From: Bacillus sp. 2205SS5-2
Lineage (GTDB): Bacteria; Bacillota; Bacilli; Bacillales; Bacillaceae_K
NCBI RefSeq assembly: GCF_037024155.1
Contig: NZ_JAYKTS010000006.1
Span: forward strand, 116,973-180,972
Direction of reading: 5' to 3'
Length of the DNA: 64,000 nucleotides
Part shown: positions 55,760-63,765 of the stretch, in pieces
Layout: each line of letters begins with the position of its first letter
Position numbering within the stretch: position 1 is the stretch's first letter
Made by a program: the position numbers and the translations under genes
The notes under the pieces: generated by a model
Seen by the model: the letters and a program-made list of their open reading frames with translations, nothing else
What the model was told of the DNA's origin: nothing
The model's database searches: none

Positions 55760-56179
55760 GTGAAAAGAACAGTAGAAATTGTTTTATCCGTTATTGGGGT
55801 AATTACCAGTGTATTAATGGCTTTTGCGGGGGGGTTTTTTGCTCTTTTATTGCAAAACGAACAGGTTCTTGCCGACATAGAAGCTGAGTTCACAACAGAC
55901 CCAGATTTGGCAGATGTGAACCCAACTCAATTTATTGAAATGATTGGGGGTGCTGGTTGGGTTATCGTTGCAGCTGGGGTCATTGGACTTGTAATAGGAC
56001 TTATTGCGATTTTTAGTTTAAAAGGCAATAAAAAACCTAAATTGGCTGGAATTTTGTTGATTATCGGAGCGGTCATCATTGCTCTGATGACCTTACTCTT
56101 TGGTTGGTTACCAGCGCTTTTATTCTTGATTGCTGGTATTATGAGTTTGGTGCGTAAGCCAAAACAAGATGTGTATTAA
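55760..56179 (+). CDS. DUF4064-type membrane protein
   Basis: 139 residues from GTG 55760. Membrane helices ~5-30, ~65-88 and ~95-130; between the first two an outer loop rich in Asp/Glu (DIEAEFTTDPDLADVNPTQFIEMI). Pattern KRTVEIVLSVIGVITSVLMAFAGG and GAGWVIVAAGVIGLVIGLIAI fit DUF4064. Function unknown. Confidence 0.8.
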   Translation: MKRTVEIVLSVIGVITSVLMAFAGGFFALLLQNEQVLADIEAEFTTDPDLADVNPTQFIEMIGGAGWVIVAAGVIGLVIGLIAIFSLKGNKKPKLAGILLIIGAVIIALMTLLFGWLPALLFLIAGIMSLVRKPKQDVY

Positions 56180-56252
56180 ATCATCGCGATATTGATGATT
56201 TTTCTGCTCGATGACATATTTGATATGAAATTTAGTTAGAAATTATCTTAAG

Positions 56253-56292
56253 AAAGGATGGGAGTTCATTGGAATTCCCATCCTTTCTGTTT
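56253..56292 (+). terminator. Terminator
   Basis: AGAAAGGATGGGA / TCCCATCCTTTCT, strong stem, followed by GTTT. Confidence 0.88.
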
Positions 56293-56293
56293 A

Positions 56294-56422
56294 AATTAGG
56301 CTGTTTTCTCAAGACTCATTTCGTATACTTTGTAGCTCTTGACACAAAGAAAAAACAGGCAGTAGGTTTTTTAAATTGATTTCTTCCTTTTTATCTAGAA
56401 ATGAAGAATTTTTCAATAGGAA
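56294..56422 (+). repeat. MITE-like fragment
   Basis: Starts AGGCTGTTTTCTCAAGACTC, carries CGTATACTTTGTAGC soon after, and ends with GAAGAATTTTTCAATAGG, which resembles the far end of family C. Probably a deleted copy, directly followed by a family A copy. Confidence 0.5.
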
Positions 56423-56586
56423 AGGCTGTTTTCTCAAAGGTTGTTGCTTGTCGAATCAGTCTATAAACTGTTAGGTAGCTTTGCTTTGGGGTCCTTTTCG
56501 TCTGTTTTTTGTTGAATATAAACAACAAAATGAAGGATGGAATCTAAAATTAGGTGAAATAGCAACAATGTATACGTATAGAGCCT
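56423..56586 (+). repeat. MITE-like element, family A (forward copy)
   Basis: AAGGCTGTTTTCTCAAAGGTT to GTATACGTATAGAGCCT, with core TAGCTTTGCTTTGGGGTCC and TAAAATTAGGTGAAATAGC. Confidence 0.75.
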
Positions 56587-56680
56587 TAAAAAAATGTTAA
56601 TGAGGAATACAGAGAAGCATCTTGTCCTGTTAAATAAGTATATAAATACTATTGCGACTTTATTAAATAGAAAAGGTTTC

Positions 56681-57256
56681 TTATCGTTGAGGATGCACTT
56701 CACATTTTTCAAATCCGCTATTTTTAAATGCAAAAAAGTGAGCAGTCATATAAAGTGCTACATAAATAAAGAAGGAATAAAAACTATTCCATTTAAGGGG
56801 CTGATAGAAGGCTATCCATTCTAAAAAAGGTTCGCCAATAAAAGCTGCTCCTCCTCCCCATATAACTGCTTTCAGAAACGGATGAACACCCTTTTTTACC
56901 TGTAAAAAGAATAATAAACTGACTGGGACGACTGTAATATCCCATGGGATGCATTCAGGAGTGAAAGGGGCTAAGGGGTAACGGTAATACCATGCTCCGG
57001 TCGCGATTCCTATGTAATCCATTATTGAAGCAATCACTATCACGAAAAAAGTCCCGTATAAAAGTCGAGCATACTCTAATTTAGGTTTTAGGTAGTACCA
57101 AACAATCCAAGGGAAGATCGTAATCGCAATCAACAGCCACCACATCGGAGTGAATAGAACATAATCAAACCAAGCTTCATGAGTTAACTGGTAGTTGTGC
57201 ACTCTGTTTTGAGTGATTTCAATTAATTTTTGTTCATAATCAGAAAGAGGATTCAT
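56681..57256 (-). CDS. CBO0543-type integral membrane protein
   Basis: 191 residues. About five membrane helices after an amphipathic N-terminus (YEQKLIEITQNRVHNYQLTHEAWFDYVLFTPMWW). Conserved-looking features: TGAWYYRYPLAPFTPECIPWDITVVPVSLLF and GGGAAFIGEPFLEWIAFYQPLKWNSFYSF. Resembles the Bacillus/Clostridium membrane family named CBO0543; function unknown. The ribosome site is AAGGAGC-like. Confidence 0.78.
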   Translation of the reverse strand: MNPLSDYEQKLIEITQNRVHNYQLTHEAWFDYVLFTPMWWLLIAITIFPWIVWYYLKPKLEYARLLYGTFFVIVIASIMDYIGIATGAWYYRYPLAPFTPECIPWDITVVPVSLLFFLQVKKGVHPFLKAVIWGGGAAFIGEPFLEWIAFYQPLKWNSFYSFFIYVALYMTAHFFAFKNSGFEKCEVHPQR

Positions 57257-57470
57257 AACAAGCTCCTTATTACTAATTTCTCTTAAATCTATTATGCCAC
57301 CCTTTATTAATTTCCATCAAAGTGTATATTAATGACTTTTTTTAGGGATAAATAATGTTGATTAAATTGACTATATATGAGTCTAGTTTAATTTTGTTCA
57401 TTTTCTTCTATCATTTGGAATCGGTTCACGCTATGATTACTAATAGGGAATTTTAGTAGGAGAGATACAA
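57257..57470. other. Divergent region before the fusion regulator
   Basis: 214 bp. TAGTAGGAGAGA is the ribosome site of the next gene. No certain promoter or operator. Confidence 0.35.
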
Positions 57471-59045
57471 ATGCCGATTACGTTATTAGATAATAATCGT
57501 CCAATTTATTATGACTATCACCCTTGTGAAAATAAGGATGCTGAGACGATTTTACTTGTACATGGTTTAGGGTTGGATATGAATATTTGGACATCAACAG
57601 TTAAATTACTTCAACCGTATTTTCATGTTCTTCGATATAATCTCCCAGGGCATGGATCGAATCAAAAAGACTATCGTTTGACCAAATGGACCTGGGAGTT
57701 TTTGAGTAGAGAGCTTGAAAGTATTCTCGATGAACTTCATATTTCAATGATTCATTTTGTTGGATACGGTGGAGGTGGGAATTTTGGTCTAGAGTTAGCT
57801 TCGGCGGGAAAGCCTTATCTGAAATCACTAGTTTTAATTTCAACGCCTATATTCTATCCGCAAGAACTCGGAGAGAAAGAGCTCTCGAGGCGGATGAAGA
57901 TGTTCATGAAAGAGAAAAATGATTTAGTAGATATTTTAGTGAATAGTTTATTTTATTATAAAGATGAGAAAAAAATTTCAAATGTTAAGAATATGTACGA
58001 GACAGTGAATGAAGATGCATATATAAAATTTTACAAATTATGCGGTGAAAGTGTTCTTAACTACACCGCAAAAACATTTAACTCAATCTCGGTTCCAATC
58101 TGTAATATTGTCGGAGAATATGACCCAATCTACCCACCAAAACTTCATCTATTGGATATGAAATATTTAAATAAGGACCGTTTTCTAATCGTTCCCAATT
58201 CTTCAAATGCCATTATGATGGATCAGGCAGACCTTCTTGCTCATTGGGTTCGTGACTTTGTAGAAAAGGTGATTGGTGAAAACAATATACAGCCTCCGAA
58301 AACTGTATTTGGAGAAAAATTAGCGGATGATTTACAATTTATCCTTGAAGCCGCTGTTCACCAACTAATGAGCAAAAAATTGATTGAGGTTTCCGTCGTG
58401 TCTCCGTTTGACGTGAAAATTGATGGGAAATCTCTAAATGGTAAATGGAATCAGCGAAAAGCAAAGCAGTTGTTTAGTTATATTGCTATCCATAATAATG
58501 TGACGAGAGAGCAACTATTTGATACATTCTGGCCAGATCTAGAATTAAATAAAGCTAGAAATCAGCTTCGAGTTTCGCTGAATCATATCAAATCGTTGAT
58601 AGAAGAACATACCGGAGAAGAAATAGATAATTATTTATTAATTGAACGAGAGGGAGTCTCTTTAGTTGTCCGGACAAAAGTCGATTATTTAGAATGGTTA
58701 GAATGGTTTAGAAAAGTAGGAACTTACGATCATATTGAACAACATGTTCATGCCATTATTGACTTAATAAGCAGCTTACCTGATCCGTTGTTTCCTAGCT
58801 TTTACGATGAGTGGATGTTGGAAGCGCGATCATCGTTTGAATCAAAAATAGTTGAAATTTGTGAAGAATTATTGGATTTTGATATTACACCAGAGCAATC
58901 TATCGATATATTAAAGCTGCTAATAAAATTGCATCCTACTGAAGAATTGTATTATGATCAAATGATTTATCTACTTGTGTGTGAAAAAAAAGATAAGGAA
59001 ATTGAGTATTACGAAGAAAAGAGGGAATCAATTCAAAATAATTAG
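57471..59045 (+). CDS. Inactive alpha/beta-hydrolase domain fused to SARP/BTAD-like regulator
   Basis: 524 residues. Residues ~1-270 form an alpha/beta-hydrolase fold (LVHGLGLDMNIWTSTVKLL, YNLPGHGSNQ). The nucleophile elbow G-x-S-x-G reads G98-Y-G100-G-G, so the Ser is lost; D218 (GEYDPIYPP) remains, but the His position is N246 (NSSNAIMMDQ). Residues ~305-385 are a winged helix of the OmpR/AfsR type (SPFDVKIDGKSL, WNQRKAKQLFSYIAIHNNVTREQLFDTFWPDLELNKARNQLRVSLNHIKS), then a helical BTAD-like part to the end. I infer a transcription regulator that binds a small molecule in a dead hydrolase pocket. Confidence 0.85.
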   Translation: MPITLLDNNRPIYYDYHPCENKDAETILLVHGLGLDMNIWTSTVKLLQPYFHVLRYNLPGHGSNQKDYRLTKWTWEFLSRELESILDELHISMIHFVGYGGGGNFGLELASAGKPYLKSLVLISTPIFYPQELGEKELSRRMKMFMKEKNDLVDILVNSLFYYKDEKKISNVKNMYETVNEDAYIKFYKLCGESVLNYTAKTFNSISVPICNIVGEYDPIYPPKLHLLDMKYLNKDRFLIVPNSSNAIMMDQADLLAHWVRDFVEKVIGENNIQPPKTVFGEKLADDLQFILEAAVHQLMSKKLIEVSVVSPFDVKIDGKSLNGKWNQRKAKQLFSYIAIHNNVTREQLFDTFWPDLELNKARNQLRVSLNHIKSLIEEHTGEEIDNYLLIEREGVSLVVRTKVDYLEWLEWFRKVGTYDHIEQHVHAIIDLISSLPDPLFPSFYDEWMLEARSSFESKIVEICEELLDFDITPEQSIDILKLLIKLHPTEELYYDQMIYLLVCEKKDKEIEYYEEKRESIQNN

Positions 59046-59072
59046 TTCATCTCATATTTCGATAAAAAGCAA

Positions 59073-59110
59073 TACAAAACCCTCATTTTATTCGAAATGG
59101 GGGTTTTGTA
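59073..59110 (+). terminator. Terminator of the fusion regulator gene
   Basis: CAAAACCCTCATTT / AAATGGGGGTTTTG stem with a T-run. Confidence 0.75.
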
Positions 59111-59177
59111 ATGTTTGTGTAATGGTGTATATAGTATGTTGTTACTAGAGATTAAATGATTCGGTAAATAGGGGGTT

Positions 59178-59489
59178 TTGAAGTTGGGTAGAACAATATT
59201 GAGTGAAATGGAAAAAAATAAAGTAGTGAAATTAAAAGCGAGAGTGGATAGTGGTATATATAACGATGATGATTTTAAACAAATATTTGCTATTGTTAAA
59301 AATTATGATAGTGAAATAAATCTTGCTCAAACAAAAAAAATCTGTGAACTTGTCCAGTATTTATATGTTGTTCGCAAAGAAGATCGTGTTGCTAGTGTAT
59401 TAAACCAGTTTATCGATGAAGTACTTCCTAATCAAAATCTTGAAGGAAAAAAAACGTGTAGATCTTTTAGTTTTGTAATCGATCGATAA
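59178..59489 (+). CDS. Small helical protein downstream of the fusion regulator
   Basis: 103 codons from TTG 59178, with TAGGGGGT upstream; TTG 59184 is also possible and neither is ATG. Mostly helical and Lys-rich: ILSEMEKNKVVKLKARVDSG, DDFKQIFAIVKNYDSEINLAQTKKICELVQYLYVVRKEDRVASVLNQFIDEV. No membrane segment, no family recognised. Same strand as the fusion regulator, 130 bp away with a short hairpin between (AAAACCCTCATTT ... AAATGGGGGTTTT, a terminator). Confidence 0.5.
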   Translation: MKLGRTILSEMEKNKVVKLKARVDSGIYNDDDFKQIFAIVKNYDSEINLAQTKKICELVQYLYVVRKEDRVASVLNQFIDEVLPNQNLEGKKTCRSFSFVIDR

Positions 59490-59976
59490 GTCAACAGATA
59501 AATAAGTACTTGAGTATGTTTGGTAGGAGCACCTCTATAAGATGGCGATTAGCTACCTATGACTCATTTCCTTATCTTATTCTATGAACACTAAATGTAT
59601 AATTCGACTTGCATTTCATTCGTGCATTTAGTCGTAAAAGCTAAAATGTAGACAAGGGTCCAGTCTGGATACTGTGTTTTAAATTATATGAAATTTGAGT
59701 ATGGCAAACAGCCGATAAGTGACGAAGAAAACAATACTATACAACAAAACGCCCCTATCTCAACGCTCACTATCCAAGTTAAATACTTTCCACGTATAGG
59801 CATTCCCACAAAAAGTGTTTAATCAAATTATCATTTTACTGTCACTGGGACATCATCGGCAATCGGTTTGAATATATCTCACTCCTTACCTCGTAAATTA
59901 CGAGGTATTTTTGTTTGGAAATGACTTTTAAGGAGTGATACTCTGAACGGAAATTCATCAGTGAAAATAAAGTCCC
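59490..59976. other. Gap with one terminator-like hairpin
   Basis: ACCTCGTA/TACGAGGT (about 59888-59911) followed by ATTTTTGTTT is a terminator on the plus strand. The rest (AATTCGAC, GTATAGGCATTCCC and so on) shows no gene. Confidence 0.45.
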
Positions 59977-60201
59977 TTATGGATGATGATGGAAAGGTTC
60001 GATCTTATCAATTTGACTTACTGCTAGGCTCAAGACCGACTTAGTATCATCGTTGTAAAAAAGAAAGGTGTTTGATGAGGGTGGGAAATCGAGTAAGCGC
60101 CCGGAAAAAGATGATGTCCCCATCCTAATTACCACATACTCAACAAATAAAAGTTGATTGGTATTTTGCCATTTTTTTAATTGATCATACCATTGTTCCA
60201 T
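59977..60201 (-). CDS. Small beta-rich protein, unknown
   Basis: 74 residues from ATG 60201; AAAGGAGC lies eleven bases before it. Sequence EQWYDQLKKWQNTNQLLFVEYVVIRMGTSSFSGRLLDFPPSSNTFLFYNDDTKSVLSLAVSQIDKIEPFHHHP suggests five beta strands after a short helix, an SH3/LSm-like layout. No family recognised. A truncated MITE-like copy begins 23 bp upstream, so its promoter lies in or beyond that element. Confidence 0.65.
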   Translation of the reverse strand: MEQWYDQLKKWQNTNQLLFVEYVVIRMGTSSFSGRLLDFPPSSNTFLFYNDDTKSVLSLAVSQIDKIEPFHHHP

Positions 60202-60223
60202 GCAATTCTTTGCTCCTTTATTT

Positions 60224-60327
60224 GATGGTTGATTTCTCTCGAAAATAGACGAAATGATGCCCGAAACAAAGCTCTATCATAGATGATCAACTGATTCGAA
60301 AAACCATAAACTTTGCAAAAACAGCCT
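60224..60327 (-). repeat. MITE-like element, family A (truncated, reverse)
   Basis: GATGGTTGATTTCTCTCGAAA, AATAGACGAAATGATGCCCG, ending CTTTGCAAAAACAGCCT. The outer third is lost. Confidence 0.7.
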
Positions 60328-60337
60328 TCTTTAAAAA

Positions 60338-60502
60338 AGGCTGTATTCGCAAAGATTGCGGTTTTTCGAATGAGCCCTCCTATTATGATGGGGATTGACT
60401 TCGGGCATCTTTTCGCAACTTTTTTAACACGAAATGAGGGAAGAATAGCGTGTTTCCATCCGTTTTCGTATGCTAGAACAACAAAGTATGCGAAAAGAGC
60501 CT
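60338..60502 (+). repeat. MITE-like element, family B (complete, forward)
   Basis: AGGCTGTATTCGCAAAGATT to AAAGTATGCGAAAAGAGCCT. Head-to-head with the preceding family A copy; their AACAGCCTT and AAGGCTGT ends form a hairpin at 60320-60345. Confidence 0.8.
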
Positions 60503-60534
60503 TAAAAAAAGGACATTCCATTAAAGACAGTTTG

Positions 60535-61230
60535 CTAAAAACTTTTTGTCTCTACTCCTTTCACTCCCGCAATGTTACTGGCGATGTGATATACATTTGT
60601 TGAATTCTTTTGGTGATTCACTGACACTCTTAGTTCGAGTAAATGGGAACCATTTTTCATATCCTTTATTCTAGTGTGAATGATATGAATTTCTTCCTCT
60701 TCAAGGGAGTTGATCACTCTCTGTATTTCTGTTTGATCAAAAAGTGTAATTTTTAAAAGTATTTCCTTCTCACTCAATTTTTTGGGGCCTAAGCGATTTA
60801 AAATCATGGGTAAAATCTGAATTCCAAAAATAATTATTAATACAACAGTTAACGCTGCAGTGTAAAAGCCTGCTCCGACAGCGATGCCTAAGCTTGCAGC
60901 TCCCCAAATTAAGGCGGCTGTTGTTAAACCGGAGATACTTTCATTACTTCGGTGAAGAATAACTCCCGCACCTAAAAATCCAATACCTGAAACGATTTGA
61001 GAGGCTAAGCGAAGGGGATCCATTGTGATGTTAACATCGGCATTAGCTGGAAATGAATACGCTGATTCGATAGAAATAATAGTCAATAAACAACTAACTG
61101 TGGACATAACCAGACAAGTTTTAATGCCGATAGGCTTTCTTTTTAGTTCTCTTTCAAAGCCGATGAGCAACCCAAAAAGGGCGGATAAACATAACTTAAT
61201 TATGATTTCAATATCTATCATATCCATCAT
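60535..61230 (-). CDS. MgtC/SapB family membrane protein
   Basis: 231 residues. N-terminal ~130 residues with four helices carry the MgtC signature (LSALFGLLIGFERELKRKPIGIKTCLVMSTVSCLLTIISIE and DPLRLASQIVSGIGFLGAGVILH, TTAALIWGAASLGIAVGAG). The C-terminal ~80 residues form an ACT-like cytoplasmic domain. Family members affect Mg2+ limitation and membrane ATPase activity; none is shown to be a simple Mg2+ pump. Ribosome site GAAAGGGG. No Mg2+ leader is seen. Confidence 0.9.
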   Translation of the reverse strand: MMDMIDIEIIIKLCLSALFGLLIGFERELKRKPIGIKTCLVMSTVSCLLTIISIESAYSFPANADVNITMDPLRLASQIVSGIGFLGAGVILHRSNESISGLTTAALIWGAASLGIAVGAGFYTAALTVVLIIIFGIQILPMILNRLGPKKLSEKEILLKITLFDQTEIQRVINSLEEEEIHIIHTRIKDMKNGSHLLELRVSVNHQKNSTNVYHIASNIAGVKGVETKSF

Positions 61231-61267
61231 ATCGATATTAAGCCCCTTTCTTTCTCATAGTTTTTGT

Positions 61268-61430
61268 GGGTCTTTTCGCATACATTGTTGTTATTTCATC
61301 TAATATTAGATTCCATCCTTCATTTTGTTGTTTGTATTCATCAAAAATAGATGAAAAGATGCCCAAAACAAAGCTATATAACAGCTTATAGACTCGTGCG
61401 ACAAGCAACAATCTTTGAAAAAACAGCCTT
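61268..61430 (-). repeat. MITE-like element, family A (reverse copy)
   Basis: GGGTCTTTTCGCATACATTG to TGAAAAAACAGCCT with full core. Lies ~40 bp upstream of the MgtC-family start codon, so its outer end may hold that promoter. Confidence 0.78.
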
Positions 61431-61609
61431 TTTGAAAGATTATTTTCAAATAAATATCAAAAGAAAAAATTCTAAAATCTCCTTTATTATTGAGGTGATA
61501 CAGTTAGAGGAGAGGGCCAAGGGGAATTGTTGTAACTAATCATCAGAATAGTGTAAATTTGATGAAAGTCTTACTATATTGAATTTCTTAAAATGGAGAG
61601 GAGTAACTA
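61431..61609. other. Gap before the EamA gene
   Basis: TGGAGAGGAG (61593-61602) is the ribosome site of the next gene. No certain promoter. Confidence 0.35.
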
Positions 61610-62509
61610 ATGGAAAAACAAAAAATGAAGCCTTATCTAGCTCTGTGGATTGGGGTTATTGCTGTATCTACTTCAGCAATATTCGTTAAACTATCAACTG
61701 CTGAAGCGGGAGTTATTGCATTTTATCGGTTATTTTTCACAGTCATATTAATGTCCCCTTTATTTTGGTTGAAGTTTAGACAAGAATTGAAAAAGATTAC
61801 CAAAAGAGATTGGGTGTTTTCTATTGTATCCGGTATTTTTTTAGCGTTTCACTTTATACTTTGGTTTGAGTCGCTGAACTACACGTCAGTCGCAAGTTCG
61901 ACCGTGCTTGTCACATTGCAGCCACTATTTGCCTTTATTGGAACGTATATTTTTTTTAATGAGAAGTTAAGTGTAAAAGCCATATTAGCAGGTGGGCTAG
62001 CATTGTGTGGAAGTGTCCTGATTAGTTGGGGAGATTTTCGTATTAGTGGCTTAGCGTTATGGGGAGATATTCTTGCGTTAATGGCTTGTGCTCTAATAAC
62101 CGCCTATTTGTTATTTGGTCAAAATGTAAGAAGGCGTCTTTCTCTCGTCACCTATACATATGTTGTTTACAGTATCAGTAGTTTAGTGCTGTTTATATAT
62201 GTTTGGATTAAAGGTGAAAATTATATTTCTTTACCTAAGATAGAGTGGTTGTATTTTGTGCTCCTTGCTCTTATTCCGACTCTTTTAGGTCATACCTTGT
62301 TTAATTGGTCATTAAAATGGATTAGTACGTCCACCATTTCAATGGTCATTCTCATAGAGCCGATAGGTGCTTCACTCTTAGCATACCTACTATTGGGTGA
62401 GGTGGTAACGCCTTATCAGGTTATAGGTGGTGGGATTATTATGATTGGAATTTTCTTATTTCTACTTAATGAAAATAAGATGAAAAGAAAAAACGCATCA
62501 TCAGCATAA
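61610..62509 (+). CDS. EamA-family (drug/metabolite) transporter
   Basis: 299 residues with ten membrane helices in two EamA repeats (first half begins YLALWIGVIAVSTSAIFVKLSTAEAGVIAFYRLFFT, second WGDILALMACALITAYLLFG). Conserved end TISMVILIEPIGASLLAYLLLGEVVTPYQVIGGGIIMIGIF. Probably exports a small metabolite; substrate unknown. Short basic C-terminal tail. Confidence 0.9.
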   Translation: MEKQKMKPYLALWIGVIAVSTSAIFVKLSTAEAGVIAFYRLFFTVILMSPLFWLKFRQELKKITKRDWVFSIVSGIFLAFHFILWFESLNYTSVASSTVLVTLQPLFAFIGTYIFFNEKLSVKAILAGGLALCGSVLISWGDFRISGLALWGDILALMACALITAYLLFGQNVRRRLSLVTYTYVVYSISSLVLFIYVWIKGENYISLPKIEWLYFVLLALIPTLLGHTLFNWSLKWISTSTISMVILIEPIGASLLAYLLLGEVVTPYQVIGGGIIMIGIFLFLLNENKMKRKNASSA

Positions 62510-62545
62510 GCTGAATTGTTGAAAGAAGTGAGTCGGTTTAATAGA

Positions 62546-62712
62546 AGGATTTTTTCGTATTCACTATTGCTATTGATCCATCATTTTGGGTTAAAATTTA
62601 TTTATGCAGAGGTTACATTCAAGAAAATTACGATTAGATGATCCCGAACCAAGCTTGGTATCAGTTTATAGGCTGGTACAAAAAACAATAAATTTTGCAG
62701 GATTTAGCTTAA
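62546..62712 (-). repeat. MITE-like element, family A (highly diverged, reverse)
   Basis: AAGGATTTTTTCGTATTCAC, GATGATCCCGAACCAAGC, TTTATAGGCTGGTACAAAAA, ATTTTGCAGGATTTAGC. Recognisable only by the order of blocks; probably the oldest copy. Confidence 0.5.
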
Positions 62713-63233
62713 TAGAATGGAAAGTTTCATTTTCACTCTTACAGTTTAATATTAGCTATTCATTTCAGATAAAGAGAGTGTTAAAGGAATACTTAGGCGG
62801 AGCAAAAGCATTTAGCTTATACATAATAAATCAGTCATAACCACTATTGGGATTAATGCGGATTTATTCATGGTAGATGTGGTGGGGTCGCCGTCATGGA
62901 GTGTTTGTGAATTTTTTTGCTCCAGATACTAAGAAATAATAGGTAATAAGGTATAATGAGAAATTTCTTCCTTTTAGTAGAATTGGGAAATTTCTCGTTA
63001 GGTAAAGACATGAAGTCTCACACTAGAAGATTCCACGCTTACTCTAAGAGACATAACCTTTACAAATAACTACTTTGAGATACAATACAAAATTGACTTT
63101 CGAGTATTCTGGAAAAGGAGCTCCTTTAGTCTGAATTTGAAAAAACTATAAGTTCCAACCTCTAAAATATCGGGGGGTGGCGTCTTAGTTGGGTTAGGAT
63201 GAGTAGGTATTATTCTGATAGAATTGATGGTGG
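62713..63233. other. Gap with family C-like fragment
   Basis: GAAATTTCTTCC ... GGGAAATTTCTCGTTAGG (62960-63000) makes a long hairpin, and TTCTCGTTAGGTAAAGACAT and GAAGTC continue as in family C. The rest of the region is not explained; a GC-rich CGGGGGGTGGCG block lies at 63170-63182. Confidence 0.4.
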
Positions 63234-63410
63234 CTAGACAAACCAAGTGCATGCGGTAGAAAAGACAAGAGCCATTGTGGTTGCAAAAATAAATGTACCA
63301 CCGTAAACCTTTTCTGAAGAACTAAAGATTTTGAGTGCTTCTATATAAGAGAATGAAAATAAGTAAACGGCGGTGGAAAATGATACGTAAAAAGCTAGTA
63401 GTGTTAGCAT
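63234..63410 (-). CDS. Very small two-helix membrane protein
   Basis: 58 residues from ATG 63410, nine bases after GAAAGGGG. MLTLLAFYVSFSTAVYLFSF and GGTFIFATTMALVFSTACTW are two membrane helices joined by IEALKIFSSSEKVY. The strong ribosome site and clear topology argue for a real gene. No family recognised. Confidence 0.55.
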   Translation of the reverse strand: MLTLLAFYVSFSTAVYLFSFSYIEALKIFSSSEKVYGGTFIFATTMALVFSTACTWFV

Positions 63411-63454
63411 TTAGCGATCCCCTTTCGATTTTATGACTTATTATTAGAAATATG

Positions 63455-63609
63455 AAAGGAGGAATCAAAACATGATAGTGAATTAATAGATTTTGAAAAA
63501 AATTATAAAATTATATTGCAATCATTTTGGAGGCGTGGTATATTTATATCCGTCCTCAAGACAACTTACTTACTTTTGAAAAAAGAGAAAAAATGTCTTT
63601 AAAAAAGTG
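63455..63609 (+). pseudogene. Possible frameshifted small gene before the rRNA operon
   Basis: GAAAGGAGGAATC precedes ATG 63472, but that frame ends after four codons (MIVN). One base offset gives DSELIDFEKNYKIILQSFWR, then RGIFISVLKTTYLLLKKEKK. A lost base near the start would explain it. Weak evidence. Confidence 0.3.
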
Positions 63610-63610
63610 G

Positions 63611-63639
63611 TTGACTTTATAATGAGGATGTGTTAAATT
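63611..63639 (+). promoter_or_regulatory. rRNA operon promoter
   Basis: TTGACT, 17 bp, TAAATT (63611-63616, 63634-63639). The transcript would start near 63646, leaving a ~120-nt leader with the GAACTTTGAAAACTGAA block usual before Bacillus 16S genes. Confidence 0.75.
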
Positions 63640-63765
63640 AATAAAGTCGCCTCACAGAGACGATGATTGAACTTTGAAAACTGAAAAGACGAAACGTCAA
63701 CGTTAAATTTAAAATTAAGAACATAGATTCTTACAAAATGTTTTATGAGCAAGTCAAACTTAACT

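Noticed and set aside
56594..56824. 76-codon frame on the plus strand
   Set aside because: Starts in a MITE-like end and runs antisense into the CBO0543-type gene.
60177..60603. Long frames on both strands through the repeat pair
   Set aside because: They are read-through of MITE-like elements; the only supported gene here is the 74-residue one ending at 59977.
1081..61430. CRISPR array
   Set aside because: Repeats are dispersed, ~100-165 bp long and in both orientations; no regular short repeat-spacer pattern and no cas genes.
60202..61610. Magnesium riboswitch before the MgtC-family gene
   Set aside because: The region upstream is short and filled by a family A element; no conserved leader seen.
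1081..62712. Insertion sequence with transposase
   Set aside because: No transposase frame is seen in or near any repeat copy.
63070..63252. 60-codon minus-strand frame ending near 63070
   Set aside because: Overlaps the better-supported 58-residue gene in another frame and has no ribosome site.
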